A DNA stretch of 64,000 bases from Bacteroidetes bacterium OLB9 (lineage in GTDB: Bacteria; Bacteroidota; Bacteroidia; Chitinophagales; Saprospiraceae), in contig LNBW01000017.1 of NCBI GenBank assembly GCA_001567255.1, forward strand, positions 1-64,000. Direction: 5' to 3'. The notes under the pieces were generated by a model. It searched no databases, had not been told where the DNA came from, and saw only the letters and a program-made list of their open reading frames with translations. The stretch's first letter is position 1; the number at the start of each line of letters is the position of its first letter. The position numbers and the translations under genes were made by a program. Of this stretch, positions 44,617 through 54,413 are shown piece after piece.

Positions 44617-44649
44617 TAATCCAATTAAAAGCATTAATAAACTATATAG

Positions 44650-47382
44650 ATGACATACGATAATTTTACTGTAAATGCCCAGGAAGCAATTCTAAAATCC
44701 CAGCAATTGGCTGGTTCATTAGACCAGCAGGGCGTGGATACTATTCATTTGATTAGAGGAATTATGGATACGGATCCACAGCTTACTGAATTTTTATTCA
44801 ACAAGATTGGGATCAATATTCCGGGGCTAAAAAGAGATATTAACCTCGAACTGGAACGCTATCCAAAAGTAGAGGGTACAGACAAGCAATATCTTACTAA
44901 CGACGCTAATAAAGCATTAGCTAGTGCTAAAAAGATGATGGCTGACTTTGGTGATGAATTTATTTCAATAGAGTTAATATTACTGGGTATTCTTAAAGGC
45001 AATGACAAGGCCGCTACTATACTTAAAAATTATGGTGCGACAGCTGATAAAATGAAAGCAGCCATTGTAGAGTTACGAAAAGGGAGAAAAGTCCAGGATC
45101 AGAATGCCGAGAATCAGTATAACGCACTTAAAAAATATGCAGTTGACCTGAATGAGTTGGCTGAAAACGGTAAACTGGATCCGATTATTGGAAGAGACGA
45201 AGAAATCAGACGTATTTTGCACATACTGTCACGTAGGAAGAAGAACAACCCAATTATTCTAGGAGATCCCGGCGTCGGTAAGACAGCGCTAGTTGAAGGC
45301 ATAGCCTGGCGTATTGTTCAGCAGGACGTGCCTGAAAATCTTAGGACAAAAAAGATATTTATGCTGGATATGGCTGCTCTAGTAGCTGGTGCAAAATATA
45401 AAGGTGAATTTGAAGAACGATTAAAAGCAGTCGTCAATGAAGCCATTGCTTCTAATGGCGAAGTGATTCTTTTTATAGACGAAACGCATACATTGATAGG
45501 TACAGGTGGTGGACAGGGTTCGCTGGATGCGGCCAATATTTTAAAACCAGCACTGGCAAGAGGAGAGTTAAGAACTATCGGCGCAACCACACTGGATGAG
45601 TATCAAAAATATTTTGAAAATGATCAAGCTTTAGTCAGGAGATTTCAGACCGTGATGCTGGATGAACCATCAGTAGAAGATACTATTTCCATATTGAGAG
45701 GTATTCAGGATAAGTATGAAGTATATCACAAAATTGATATTCTAGATGAAGCCTTGATCGCTGCAGCTGAGCTGTCTAATCGGTACATTCCAGAGCGGAA
45801 ATTGCCGGATAAGGCCATAGACCTAATTGATGAAGCAGCAGCAAAAATGCGATTGGAACTGGACTCTGTACCTGAAGCGGTAGATGATCTGGATAGAAAA
45901 ATTCGCCAACTGGAGATAGAACGAGAATTTATTAAGAAAGAAAATGATGAGAAAAAATTTAAAGCCCTTTCAGAACAAATCGCTAATCACAGAGAAAAAT
46001 TAGAAAGTCTTAAAGCTGCATGGCGTTCTGAAAAGGAAATAGTAGATACTATTCAGAGCATTAGAAAACAGATGGAAGAGCTCGAATACGAGGCGCAGAA
46101 GGCTGAGCGAAATAGTGATTTTGAAAAAGTGGCAAAAATCAGATATGGTGATCTCAAGCAGAAAGAAGCAGAACTTAAAGTAGCAACTGAAAAGCTCAAT
46201 AAACTGCCTGAAGAAAGTAGGTTTACCAATGAGCAGGTTACTGCCGATGATATTGCAGATGTGATTTCAAAGTGGACAGGAATTCCGGTGTCTAAGATGC
46301 TACAGAGTGAAAAAAATCGATTACTGCATCTTGAAGAGGAAATAGGGAAACGTATTATAGGCCAAAAAGAAGCAGTCATAGCAGTATCTGATGCAGTGCG
46401 AAGAAGTAGGGCTGGTCTGCAAGATGAAAAAAAACCGATAGGCTCGTTTATATTCTTAGGTCCGACAGGAGTAGGAAAAACAGAACTTGCAAAGGCGCTT
46501 GCAGAAGTACTTTTTGATGACGAATCTGCGATTACACGTATTGACATGAGTGAATATCAGGAAAAGCACACTGTATCACGACTGATAGGAGCGCCTCCCG
46601 GATATGTAGGGTATGACGAAGGTGGACAGTTGACAGAAGCTGTAAGACGACGTCCTTATTCCATCATTCTCCTAGACGAGATTGAAAAAGCACACCCTGA
46701 TACATTTAATATTTTACTTCAGGTGCTTGATGATGGACGATTGACAGATAATAAAGGTCGTATTGCTAATTTCAAAAACACCATTATCATCATGACTTCC
46801 AATATGGGAGCTGAGACAATTCTAGACAACTTTGAAGACCTAGAAGCACTGGGCGAAGCGCATCGCACTGAGATTATAGAGACCACTAAAGTCGAAGTCT
46901 TTGATTTACTCAAACAGAATATGAGGCCAGAGTTTCTGAATCGTATTGACGAAAAAATTATGTTTTTACCTTTGACGAAAGAAGAAATCAAGCAAATTGC
47001 TCAGTTGATGATCAAGAAACTGACTAAGAATCTTGAAAAGCAGGAAATAGGGCTACAGCTTGATGATTCAGCACTGAATCTACTGGCAGACTTGGGTTAT
47101 GAACCACAATTTGGAGCAAGACCAATGGCCAGAGTCATTCAGAAAGAGATCGTCAATGAGATGGCTAAGTATGTACTGAGTGGTCAGTTTGGTCCTGGCG
47201 ATACGATTTATATCGGTACCGATGCTAAGGGTTTTGTTTTTAGTGCTGAAGAAAAAGAATCTAAAGCAAAGCCAAATGTAGAGCGGAAGAAGAATCTGGA
47301 CCAACTACAGAAGGCAACTAAAGATTTGAATGATACCATTGAGGATATTGAAGAAATCGGAGAAGCAGACGACGACAAATAA
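44650..47382 (+). CDS. clpB: ClpB AAA+ disaggregase chaperone
   Basis: A 910-residue Hsp100 chaperone that pulls proteins out of aggregates with DnaK. Seen: N domain (TYDNFTVNAQEAILKSQQLA), first AAA+ with Walker A GDPGVGKT (~206) and the ClpB middle coiled coil (LDRKIRQLEIEREFIKKENDEKK... MEELEYEAQKAERNSDFEKV, ~415-525), then second AAA+ with GPTGVGKT (~604) and pore loops. It exceeds the usual ~860 residues because of an acidic C-terminal tail (~870-910, DLNDTIEDIEEIGEADDDK). A terminator follows (47405-47441). Confidence 0.97.
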   Translation: MTYDNFTVNAQEAILKSQQLAGSLDQQGVDTIHLIRGIMDTDPQLTEFLFNKIGINIPGLKRDINLELERYPKVEGTDKQYLTNDANKALASAKKMMADFGDEFISIELILLGILKGNDKAATILKNYGATADKMKAAIVELRKGRKVQDQNAENQYNALKKYAVDLNELAENGKLDPIIGRDEEIRRILHILSRRKKNNPIILGDPGVGKTALVEGIAWRIVQQDVPENLRTKKIFMLDMAALVAGAKYKGEFEERLKAVVNEAIASNGEVILFIDETHTLIGTGGGQGSLDAANILKPALARGELRTIGATTLDEYQKYFENDQALVRRFQTVMLDEPSVEDTISILRGIQDKYEVYHKIDILDEALIAAAELSNRYIPERKLPDKAIDLIDEAAAKMRLELDSVPEAVDDLDRKIRQLEIEREFIKKENDEKKFKALSEQIANHREKLESLKAAWRSEKEIVDTIQSIRKQMEELEYEAQKAERNSDFEKVAKIRYGDLKQKEAELKVATEKLNKLPEESRFTNEQVTADDIADVISKWTGIPVSKMLQSEKNRLLHLEEEIGKRIIGQKEAVIAVSDAVRRSRAGLQDEKKPIGSFIFLGPTGVGKTELAKALAEVLFDDESAITRIDMSEYQEKHTVSRLIGAPPGYVGYDEGGQLTEAVRRRPYSIILLDEIEKAHPDTFNILLQVLDDGRLTDNKGRIANFKNTIIIMTSNMGAETILDNFEDLEALGEAHRTEIIETTKVEVFDLLKQNMRPEFLNRIDEKIMFLPLTKEEIKQIAQLMIKKLTKNLEKQEIGLQLDDSALNLLADLGYEPQFGARPMARVIQKEIVNEMAKYVLSGQFGPGDTIYIGTDAKGFVFSAEEKESKAKPNVERKKNLDQLQKATKDLNDTIEDIEEIGEADDDK

Positions 47383-47404
47383 TCCCTTTTTAATATCAAT
47401 ATTG

Positions 47405-47441
47405 AGGAAGAATGCAAAAGGAGTGGCATTCTTCCTTTTTT
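47405..47441 (+). terminator. Rho-independent terminator of clpB
   Basis: AGGAAGAATGC (47405-47415) pairs perfectly with GCATTCTTCCT (47426-47436) around a 10-base loop, then a run of T. Position is 23 bp after the clpB stop codon. Confidence 0.88.
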
Positions 47442-47666
47442 ATTTCAATCATGACATGAATTTATTGTAGGCTGGAAAAAAGCTGAACATTGGACGCATT
47501 TAATGACGTTTTTCCAAACGACGGCCTCTGAAAGGTGTAAGGTAATTTTGATGTTCATTTATGACAGTAAATTGCAATTGAATCATAACTTTATCTTTGA
47601 TTATAGCGTTATTAAAAATAAAGGATTAATTTTGTGTTGGCACCATGCTTTTAAAATCCGAATGCT

Positions 47667-48338
47667 ATGAACAGGTCATTTCAATATAAAGGTACACTAA
47701 AAGACGCATCGCTTTTGCCGGCCATGGTGGAGGAAGTCGTAGATGTATGTGATGTTTTAAAATGGGAATATACTACTTTTGAAAAGGTATATGCAGGCAA
47801 TGTATTTTCCTCAGAAGAAGATAAAAGAAACTATGGTATAGAGGTGCATACAGGAGAAACGTCTTCTGTTTATTTAGCATTTGATGGTGTAGGCCACTTG
47901 ATCAATGCTCAGTTAAAAACGCTAATTGACACTCATAATGAAGAAGGTACCAAAGTTGTTACTGTCCAAATCAACTTGGACGACAAGGACGGCCAACCTG
48001 AAATATCAGAAGGTTTAAATTCTGAAGATATGACCAGCGAAATTTATCGTACATTGAGTGTTTATTACTACGGCAAACAGGAGGAAGAATATATGCGCAT
48101 TAGAGAGTTTGTCAGATATCTGGGCAATAAATACATGATGGATTTTGAAATGGTGGAAGATGAAACAGATCCATCAAGGTTTAATGAAGTCTTAAGTGAA
48201 AATTCAGAAAGAATCAGGATGATTATTAACTCATTCCAGGAATTAATTAAAGATAAGTCATTTGAGGGCCCACAAGGATTTTTAGAATTTCTACATAGGT
48301 TAGGTAAACATCTTCGTGATAATAAAAGTGAGGACTGA
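47667..48338 (+). CDS. Conserved-looking soluble protein, unknown function
   Basis: This 223-residue protein has no signal or membrane segment. It starts MNRSFQYKGTLKDASLLPAMVEEVVDVCDVLKWEY and contains YGIEVHTGETSSVYLAFDGVGHLINAQ, followed by an acidic helical region. I do not recognise the family. It lies 2 bp before a rhomboid gene and is probably cotranscribed with it. Confidence 0.6.
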   Translation: MNRSFQYKGTLKDASLLPAMVEEVVDVCDVLKWEYTTFEKVYAGNVFSSEEDKRNYGIEVHTGETSSVYLAFDGVGHLINAQLKTLIDTHNEEGTKVVTVQINLDDKDGQPEISEGLNSEDMTSEIYRTLSVYYYGKQEEEYMRIREFVRYLGNKYMMDFEMVEDETDPSRFNEVLSENSERIRMIINSFQELIKDKSFEGPQGFLEFLHRLGKHLRDNKSED

Positions 48339-48340
48339 TT

Positions 48341-48904
48341 ATGGCTGTAAGGATTAAATGGAATGCACCGGTCACTTTGACTTTTGCTTTGTTATGTACG
48401 ACAGTATTTATTGCTGATAGATTTATGGCAGGTCATCTTATGCCTCTGTTTACCGTTTATCCGGATATTCACTGGTCAAATCCATTTTCTGTTGCCTCGC
48501 TGATAAGCTATACGATGGGACATGCCAGTGTTGAGCACTTGCTAGGTAATTTGACTTTTGTGCTCTTACTAGGACCTATTGTAGAAGAGAAATATGGATC
48601 TTCCAATTTATTGTATATGATGTTATTGACGGCATTAGTGACCGGATTACTGTGTGTGTTTGTATTGAATATTGCACTGCTAGGTGCTAGTGGCATCGTC
48701 TTTATGCTCATTTTGCTAGTATCGTTTACAAATGTCAAAAGCGGAGAAATACCGGTATCGTTTATTCTTGTAGCTATTTTGTTTATTGGCAAAGAACTCC
48801 TACATAGTGTAGAAGCCAATCAGATAGCTGAGTCTGCCCATATTGTAGGTGGTATATGTGGAAGTATTTTTGGTTTCAATTTTAATACAAGAGCAACTAG
48901 TTAA
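48341..48904 (+). CDS. Rhomboid family intramembrane serine protease
   Basis: The 187-residue protein has about six membrane helices with the catalytic dyad: Ser117 in LGASGIVFMLIL (GASG motif) and His167 in SAHIVGGICGSIFG. Rhomboids cleave transmembrane segments of other proteins. It is cotranscribed with the upstream 223-aa protein and overlaps the end of the convergent SdpI-like gene by 4 bases. Confidence 0.9.
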   Translation: MAVRIKWNAPVTLTFALLCTTVFIADRFMAGHLMPLFTVYPDIHWSNPFSVASLISYTMGHASVEHLLGNLTFVLLLGPIVEEKYGSSNLLYMMLLTALVTGLLCVFVLNIALLGASGIVFMLILLVSFTNVKSGEIPVSFILVAILFIGKELLHSVEANQIAESAHIVGGICGSIFGFNFNTRATS

Positions 48905-49254
48905 TCCTTTTCTTGATTTTTGATAGCTTTTTCTGTAATTATATAAACTAATATTGCAATCATAATCATAAGCAATATAGCGATAGACACGCGGATGCCT
49001 TCATTCAAGGGTAAGATTGAAAGAAGGAAACAAACAGCTGTGTAAATGCCACCACCCATCATCATGTACTTGGCAGATTCAAGCTGGGCAAAATGCCAAT
49101 TCTGAATATTTTTCATTGAGCTCCTAGTACGATAGCCATATATCTGGTTGATTTTTTTAGGTGGAAAATTATACTGTATGGCTCCGGCTAAAGCAAATAT
49201 TCCACCCACCAGTAAGCCCAGAATTTGTAATGAGTTATGAGCAAGATCTATCAT
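48901..49254 (-). CDS. SdpI-family membrane protein
   Basis: The 117-residue protein, from the ATG at 49254 (the longer frame from a TTG at 49287 would cross the sucC terminator), has an SdpI/YhfL-type motif: FPPKKINQIYGYRTRSSMKNIQNWHFAQLESAKY and then helices (YTAVCFLLSILPLNE, RVSIAILLMIMIAILVYIIT). SdpI proteins give immunity to SDP-type peptides in Bacillus; in Bacteroidota the function is unclear. It converges on the rhomboid gene and may be unregulated by it. Confidence 0.82.
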   Translation of the reverse strand: MIDLAHNSLQILGLLVGGIFALAGAIQYNFPPKKINQIYGYRTRSSMKNIQNWHFAQLESAKYMMMGGGIYTAVCFLLSILPLNEGIRVSIAILLMIMIAILVYIITEKAIKNQEKD

Positions 49255-49274
49255 GGCTAATTTTGAGTCATAAA

Positions 49275-49305
49275 AAAACCGGATCAAGTTATTCCATCCG
49301 GTTTT
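49275..49305 (-). terminator. Rho-independent terminator of sucC
   Basis: AAAACCGGAT and ATCCGGTTTT pair perfectly around an 11-base loop, 44 bp after the sucC stop; the minus-strand transcript ends in a T run. Confidence 0.85.
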
Positions 49306-49348
49306 ATATTATAAACAATGTTATTATCTAATCTGAAAGAATGGTAGC

Positions 49349-50551
49349 TTATGCAATCATTTTTTTGACTAGATCAGCTGCCTCCTGCAATGCAATCGCC
49401 GAATGCACAGCCAGACCTGACTTGTCAATGAGCTCTTTTGCAATATCAGCATTAGTACCCTGCAGCCTTACAATGATAGGCACATTGATGTTGCCTATAT
49501 TTTTATAAGCATCTACTACACCTTGTGCTACTCGATCACATCTTACAATACCACCAAAGATATTAATCAAAATAGCTTTGACATTATTGTCTCTCAATAT
49601 TAATTTGAAAGCATGCTCTACTCTTTCTGCATCAGCTGTCCCACCTACATCAAGGAAATTGGCAGGTGACCCACCAGACAATTTGATAATGTCCATTGTA
49701 GCCATCGCCAGTCCGGCACCATTAACCATACATCCTACATTACCGTCGAGATTGACGTAGTTAAGTCCGTAACTCTTAGCTTCAACTTCTGTTGGGTCTT
49801 CTTCGTCAGTGTCTCTCATGGCTTCCAGTTCAGGATGTCTGAACAGCCCATTGTCATCCAGAGTTACTTTGCAGTCCACAGCGATAATTCTGTCATCACC
49901 TGTCTTCAGGCATGGGTTGATTTCGAAAAGCGAGGCATCTGACCCTAAAAATGCTTTGTATAACTTATCGATAAATTTTAAAAATTCCTTATATGCGGCA
50001 CCTTTCAACCCGAGATTAAAGGCAATATTTCTTTTCTGAAAATCTCGCAATCCCACATGTGGATCGATATATTCTTTGTGTACAAGATGAGGTGTCTTTT
50101 CGGCCACTTCTTCAATATTCATTCCTCCTTCGGTCGAATAGACAATTACATTTCTTTTAGTACCTCTATCCATTAAAATCGAAACGTAATATTCTTTGCA
50201 GGCATCAAAGTCCGGTGCATAACTGTCTTCAGCTATCAAGACTTTTCTGACTAATTTACCTTCTCCATTCAGACCGCCAGGCGTCTGAGGTGTTTTCAGC
50301 ATCATACCCAGGATGTTTCCAGCGTGCTGTTTGAGTTCGTCAATATTTTTAGCTAGTTTGACTCCACCACCTTTGCCACGGCCACCGGCGTGAATTTGAG
50401 CTTTAACAACACAAAATTTAGTACCTGTCTCAGCTTGTAATTGTGCATAAGCTGCTACTGCCTCTTCTACGGTATGAGCCAGTATTCCTCTTTGAACTGC
50501 GACACCATATGATGATAACAATTCTTTGCCCTGATATTCGTGTAAATTCAT
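49349..50551 (-). CDS. sucC: Succinate-CoA ligase (ADP-forming) beta subunit
   Basis: A 400-residue ATP-grasp protein typical of SucC: MNLHEYQGKELLSSYGVAVQRG, GGRGKGGGVKLAKN, NPCLKTGDDRIIAVDCKV, GNVGCMVNGAGLAMATMDIIKLSGG, and IFGGIVRCDRVAQGVV. It makes succinyl-CoA from succinate and ATP, or the reverse, in the TCA cycle with SucD, which is absent here. A clear terminator follows (49275-49305). Confidence 0.97.
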   Translation of the reverse strand: MNLHEYQGKELLSSYGVAVQRGILAHTVEEAVAAYAQLQAETGTKFCVVKAQIHAGGRGKGGGVKLAKNIDELKQHAGNILGMMLKTPQTPGGLNGEGKLVRKVLIAEDSYAPDFDACKEYYVSILMDRGTKRNVIVYSTEGGMNIEEVAEKTPHLVHKEYIDPHVGLRDFQKRNIAFNLGLKGAAYKEFLKFIDKLYKAFLGSDASLFEINPCLKTGDDRIIAVDCKVTLDDNGLFRHPELEAMRDTDEEDPTEVEAKSYGLNYVNLDGNVGCMVNGAGLAMATMDIIKLSGGSPANFLDVGGTADAERVEHAFKLILRDNNVKAILINIFGGIVRCDRVAQGVVDAYKNIGNINVPIIVRLQGTNADIAKELIDKSGLAVHSAIALQEAADLVKKMIA

Positions 50552-50990
50552 ATTATTTATTCGTTTGCCGCAAATTTAGTGTTAAAATTGACGATGTGCA
50601 AATAATAGGTTAATAAAGAAATCCAAAATTTAAGCATGATGGATGATTTGGGACTATGATTTTACAAATGCCATATTACAATTATAGTAATGGTTCATGG
50701 GAATCCTATCATAAAAGCGTGCCTTGGATGGTCGTGATGCTTACAATGACTTACCAAATGTTTATTAAAATGCATATCGATAAAAAAATAATGAAATTCT
50801 AATACCACAAAATCATAAATTTGATATAGATTTGTATTTTTTATAGCAACATCAAATATTGTTATGGCTTAAAGATGCCAATATAAATGCGGATATACTT
50901 CATTAACCTTTGAGGTGCTGCATAGGATTGGAGAAAGAAGCATTGGAAATTTAGCGGTGATTATTCATTTATTCAAATCGACCGAAGACC
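50552..50990. other. Divergent intergenic region, no supported gene
   Basis: 439 bp between the sucC start and the third T9SS-type gene; must hold both promoters. A candidate -7-like TAGATTTG lies near 50828. No repeat recognised. Confidence 0.35.
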
Positions 50991-52685
50991 ATGAAAAGTA
51001 AAATATTGGTTATCATCTTGTTACTGTTAACAACATTAGTGTTCGGTCAAATACACCGTGACCCGGTAGTCATGTATGAACCACCAGAGTTTCTTACTCA
51101 TCCGCCGTTGTGGCACCATACGATCTATGATTCGACGAATATTGGTTACCCTATTGAATCTGTTCAGGATAGATATACTGATGGGTACAATAACATCACT
51201 TATATCAGACCACGGACTTGGAAGCCGGTTTTTGACGGGCATTATATGTATGCTTTTACCACAACCTTTGGCACGACTCGAACAATTTTTGGAGCTATTT
51301 TATATAAAATGGACATCAGGACAGGAGAGATACTCTGGCAGACTGTTTTTGACAATCGAACACTAGATAGGCAAGAATACGTACAAACTATCGAATTGAA
51401 AGATAATAAAGTTGAGCTGGTGACCATGAAGCGATTTAGTGACACATCAAAAGATGTACCTTTTACATATAATGTTTTTGGGGCAGATTCTTATGTTTGT
51501 GTCAGAACCTATGATGCATCTATCGGTACGCTGCTGGAATATAATTGCTGGGATAAAACAGATCAGTATATTGCTGTGGTGGCACCACATTCGGAAGAAT
51601 ACCGAATCATCAGAAAAAGAGATGATGGTACTTTTGCCTACATTGATAATAGAATGCTCTATGATGACTATATAGATTTAAAGATCATCCGACCAGATGG
51701 TAAGACTAAGTTTTTCAGAAGAGACACGATGTATTACCCTAAGGAAAAATATATTAATTTTAATTATCTCTCCACATCATATACTGCACATAAAATGATG
51801 TTTTTAGATAATGGCAATGCACTTGTGGCATATAACTATGAGTACTTTGATGATATAGGGCGCAACTTATATCCGGACTTGAGCTACATTCAGGTGTATG
51901 ATCAGGATTTCAACCCCATACAGCGTATCAGCACCGGAAAATTTGTCAATATGTTTAAAGAAGATATCTATGACATTTCTATTTTACATGCAGATAATCA
52001 ATATTTTACACTGGAGATTAATAGAAATGACACAAAGAATTACATTATTTCTGACTATGATATGAATATTATAAATATGATTGACTATGCAGAGGATTAC
52101 TTCAAGCCGGTCATAGGTTATGGCATGCTGGAATATACACACAAACCATATAGGATTACTAAAACGTATGGCAAACAGATTCCTAATGAAATACCCCAAT
52201 CTCTGGATTACAGTATTTATGAAAATAATCAGTGGGTACATAAGTTTTCACAGCACCTGGGTGATAATCACTATCTGGATGAAATCAAATTTTTGACTGA
52301 AACTCCTGATCACGATATTTTGATGTGTGTGGATCATGCCGTTTATGACGAAGATTTGAAAGTAGCTTGTAACGAAACAGAAATGTGGATGCTGATAGAT
52401 GGCGATCTGTTGGGAATAAAGACGGCTACAGAAAACATAGTGAAGCCTTCATCGGTGAAGGTGTTTCCTAATCCTGGGAGCAATTGGTTTATGATAGAAT
52501 CAGATCAGAGGATGAAATCTCTTGAAGTGATGGATGTCTTTGGTGTGACAAGAAAACCGATACATATAGATGATTTTCAGTATCAACTTGACTTGTCTTC
52601 AGAATCCAGTGGTATGTATTTCGTACGCATTATCGGCGACTATGGACAGACCATCGCTATCCAAAAACTAATCAAAAAGGATTAA
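50991..52685 (+). CDS. Exported T9SS type A sorting-domain protein (copy 3)
   Basis: The 564-residue protein has a signal peptide (KSKILVIILLLLTTLVFGQ) and a C-terminal T9SS type A domain (VKVFPNPGSNWFMIESDQRMKSLEVMDVFGVTRKP... YQLDLSSESSGMYFVRI). Residues 25-480 share the layout of the two 25-30 kb proteins (PLWHHTIYDSTN..., GEILWQTVFDNRTLDRQEY; probably a beta-propeller), so it is a distant paralogue. It overlaps aroA tail-to-tail by 4 bases. Function unknown; secreted and surface-bound. Confidence 0.88.
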   Translation: MKSKILVIILLLLTTLVFGQIHRDPVVMYEPPEFLTHPPLWHHTIYDSTNIGYPIESVQDRYTDGYNNITYIRPRTWKPVFDGHYMYAFTTTFGTTRTIFGAILYKMDIRTGEILWQTVFDNRTLDRQEYVQTIELKDNKVELVTMKRFSDTSKDVPFTYNVFGADSYVCVRTYDASIGTLLEYNCWDKTDQYIAVVAPHSEEYRIIRKRDDGTFAYIDNRMLYDDYIDLKIIRPDGKTKFFRRDTMYYPKEKYINFNYLSTSYTAHKMMFLDNGNALVAYNYEYFDDIGRNLYPDLSYIQVYDQDFNPIQRISTGKFVNMFKEDIYDISILHADNQYFTLEINRNDTKNYIISDYDMNIINMIDYAEDYFKPVIGYGMLEYTHKPYRITKTYGKQIPNEIPQSLDYSIYENNQWVHKFSQHLGDNHYLDEIKFLTETPDHDILMCVDHAVYDEDLKVACNETEMWMLIDGDLLGIKTATENIVKPSSVKVFPNPGSNWFMIESDQRMKSLEVMDVFGVTRKPIHIDDFQYQLDLSSESSGMYFVRIIGDYGQTIAIQKLIKKD

Positions 52686-53953
52686 TTGTCCGTGGGTATG
52701 AATTGGACGTTCAATCCCAGTAATTGAATGTCTTGCCAGAAATTGGGATAAGACTTTGACACCACTTCAGGATGCTTAATGATGATAGGAAAGCACAATG
52801 CTAGAGGAGCAAGACTCAGTGCCATGCGATGATCTTCATAGGTTTCAAAGTCAGGCGAAACATCTGGTGAAGTCGCCCTTCCTTCCTGCATAAAATATGT
52901 AGTACCACTTTTTTTACTAAATTTGGAAGGCATTTTTGTGAGAAAGACTCCTACTTTTGATAGCTCATTTTGTAGAGCTGCAATACGGTCTGTTTCCTTG
53001 ATCTTTAATGTTTGAAGCCCTGTAAATAACCCGTTAATACCAAGGCCTGCACAAAGACAGGCTATACTTTGAAAGAGATCTGGTGTTTGTATGAAATTTA
53101 ATTCTAAAAAAGGTGGTATAGGTATGTCTGCTGATTTCGAAATAACAATTCCATCATCAACAAATGAGGTATGAATGCCTAGCTTCATAGCTACCTGGGA
53201 GATGGCAGCGTCGCCTTGTAATGATGCAGCGTATAATCCATTCAATCTAATGGTAGCTGTCTTGCTGAGTCCTGCCATAACATAATAATAGGAAGCAGCA
53301 GACCAGTCTGCTTCGACTTTAAAATGATTAGGCTCATATTTTTGTGGTGCAATGATGATGTTATTACCTTCCCATCGGTGTTTTATACCAAAAAAAGACT
53401 GTATGGCAAGGGTCATTTCTATGTATGGCCGAGAAACGATTGCTCCATTTAGATGAAGTGACAATCCGTCAGGCAATACAGGTGCTATCAAGAGCAATGC
53501 TGTAATAAACTGAGAGCTGACATCTGCTGGAAGGCTTACCTCATGTTGAAGTTGCTCATTAGGGCTTCTAATTAGTAGTGGCGGGAATCCCTCCTGCTCT
53601 AAATAAGAGATGTTGGCGCCGAGTTGTCGCAATGCATCTACAAGAGGTTTCACTGGTCGTTTTTTCATCTGAGCAGAGCCAGTCAGTATATGTTCTCCTT
53701 GTTGAATGGCTAGATAGGCAGCTAAAAAACGATAGGTTGTACCGGCATGATGGGTATCCAGTGTAGTATCTGAGCTATCAAGCAATGCTGATAACCGAGT
53801 GGTGTCATCACTTTGAGATAGGTTTTCAATTTGAAAATGCTCACTGCATAGGGCACGAATCATTAATACGCGGTTGGATATACTTTTAGAGCCTGGCAGC
53901 GTGATGGTTCCGGCCAGATGCTTATTTTCAACGGATATTCGGGCTGACATCAT
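52682..53953 (-). CDS. aroA: 3-phosphoshikimate 1-carboxyvinyltransferase (EPSP synthase)
   Basis: The 423-residue protein has the two-domain EPSP synthase fold: GTITLPGSKSISNRVLMIRALC (LPGSKSISNR, PEP/shikimate site), AGTTYRFLAAYL, VSSQFITALLLIAPVL and C-terminal ESDRIAAL-like KETDRIAALQNEL. It makes EPSP for chorismate. It starts with two ATGs (53953/53950). The gene lies beside aroB-region genes but is not in one operon with it. Confidence 0.95.
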   Translation of the reverse strand: MMSARISVENKHLAGTITLPGSKSISNRVLMIRALCSEHFQIENLSQSDDTTRLSALLDSSDTTLDTHHAGTTYRFLAAYLAIQQGEHILTGSAQMKKRPVKPLVDALRQLGANISYLEQEGFPPLLIRSPNEQLQHEVSLPADVSSQFITALLLIAPVLPDGLSLHLNGAIVSRPYIEMTLAIQSFFGIKHRWEGNNIIIAPQKYEPNHFKVEADWSAASYYYVMAGLSKTATIRLNGLYAASLQGDAAISQVAMKLGIHTSFVDDGIVISKSADIPIPPFLELNFIQTPDLFQSIACLCAGLGINGLFTGLQTLKIKETDRIAALQNELSKVGVFLTKMPSKFSKKSGTTYFMQEGRATSPDVSPDFETYEDHRMALSLAPLALCFPIIIKHPEVVSKSYPNFWQDIQLLGLNVQFIPTDN

Positions 53954-54002
53954 GATGGAGAATCAATCAGAATGAGTAGAGCAAACCTGTGAGGATCAGA
54001 CC

Positions 54003-54411
54003 TCAATCCAGCCAAGTAAAACTGAGATTTTGCCTAATATCAGGATGCAGACTGAATGCCATAGGACATGTTTTTGCGGCGGCTTCCAGGATTTTTTTTA
54101 TCCTTGGATGAGTAATGAGTTTCAGGCATGGTGATATGCACATCTACAGCTGCAATCCGTCGAGGATCTGCTGCCATATGCTTGGTGATTTCAACCTTAG
54201 TGCCATCAATGTTTAATCCGTGATTTCGTGCTGCAATACCCATAATGGTGACCATGCAGGTACCAAGCGCAGTAGCTGCGAGATCCGTTGGAGAAAATGC
54301 TTCTCCTTTGCCATTATTATCCACTGGTGCATCGGTGATTATGGTCTGTCCGGAACGCAGATGCGTACACTCAGTACGCAAATCACCCAGATATAAAATT
54401 GTTGAGGTCAT
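54003..54411 (-). CDS. OsmC-family protein, frameshifted near its end
   Basis: Residues 1-~106 from 54411 carry the OsmC fold and the first redox Cys in LGTCMVTIMGIAARN. The frame then goes off course in an A8 run (T8, 54092-54099) and stops at 54040. With one A removed it reads KDKKILEAAAKTCPMAFSLHP and ends at 54003-54005, restoring the second redox Cys (TCP). The corrected length is 135 residues. OsmC/Ohr proteins reduce organic peroxides. Probably an indel in the assembly, but a real loss of the second Cys cannot be excluded. It starts 2 bp after the phoH stop. Confidence 0.85.
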
Positions 54412-54413
54412 GT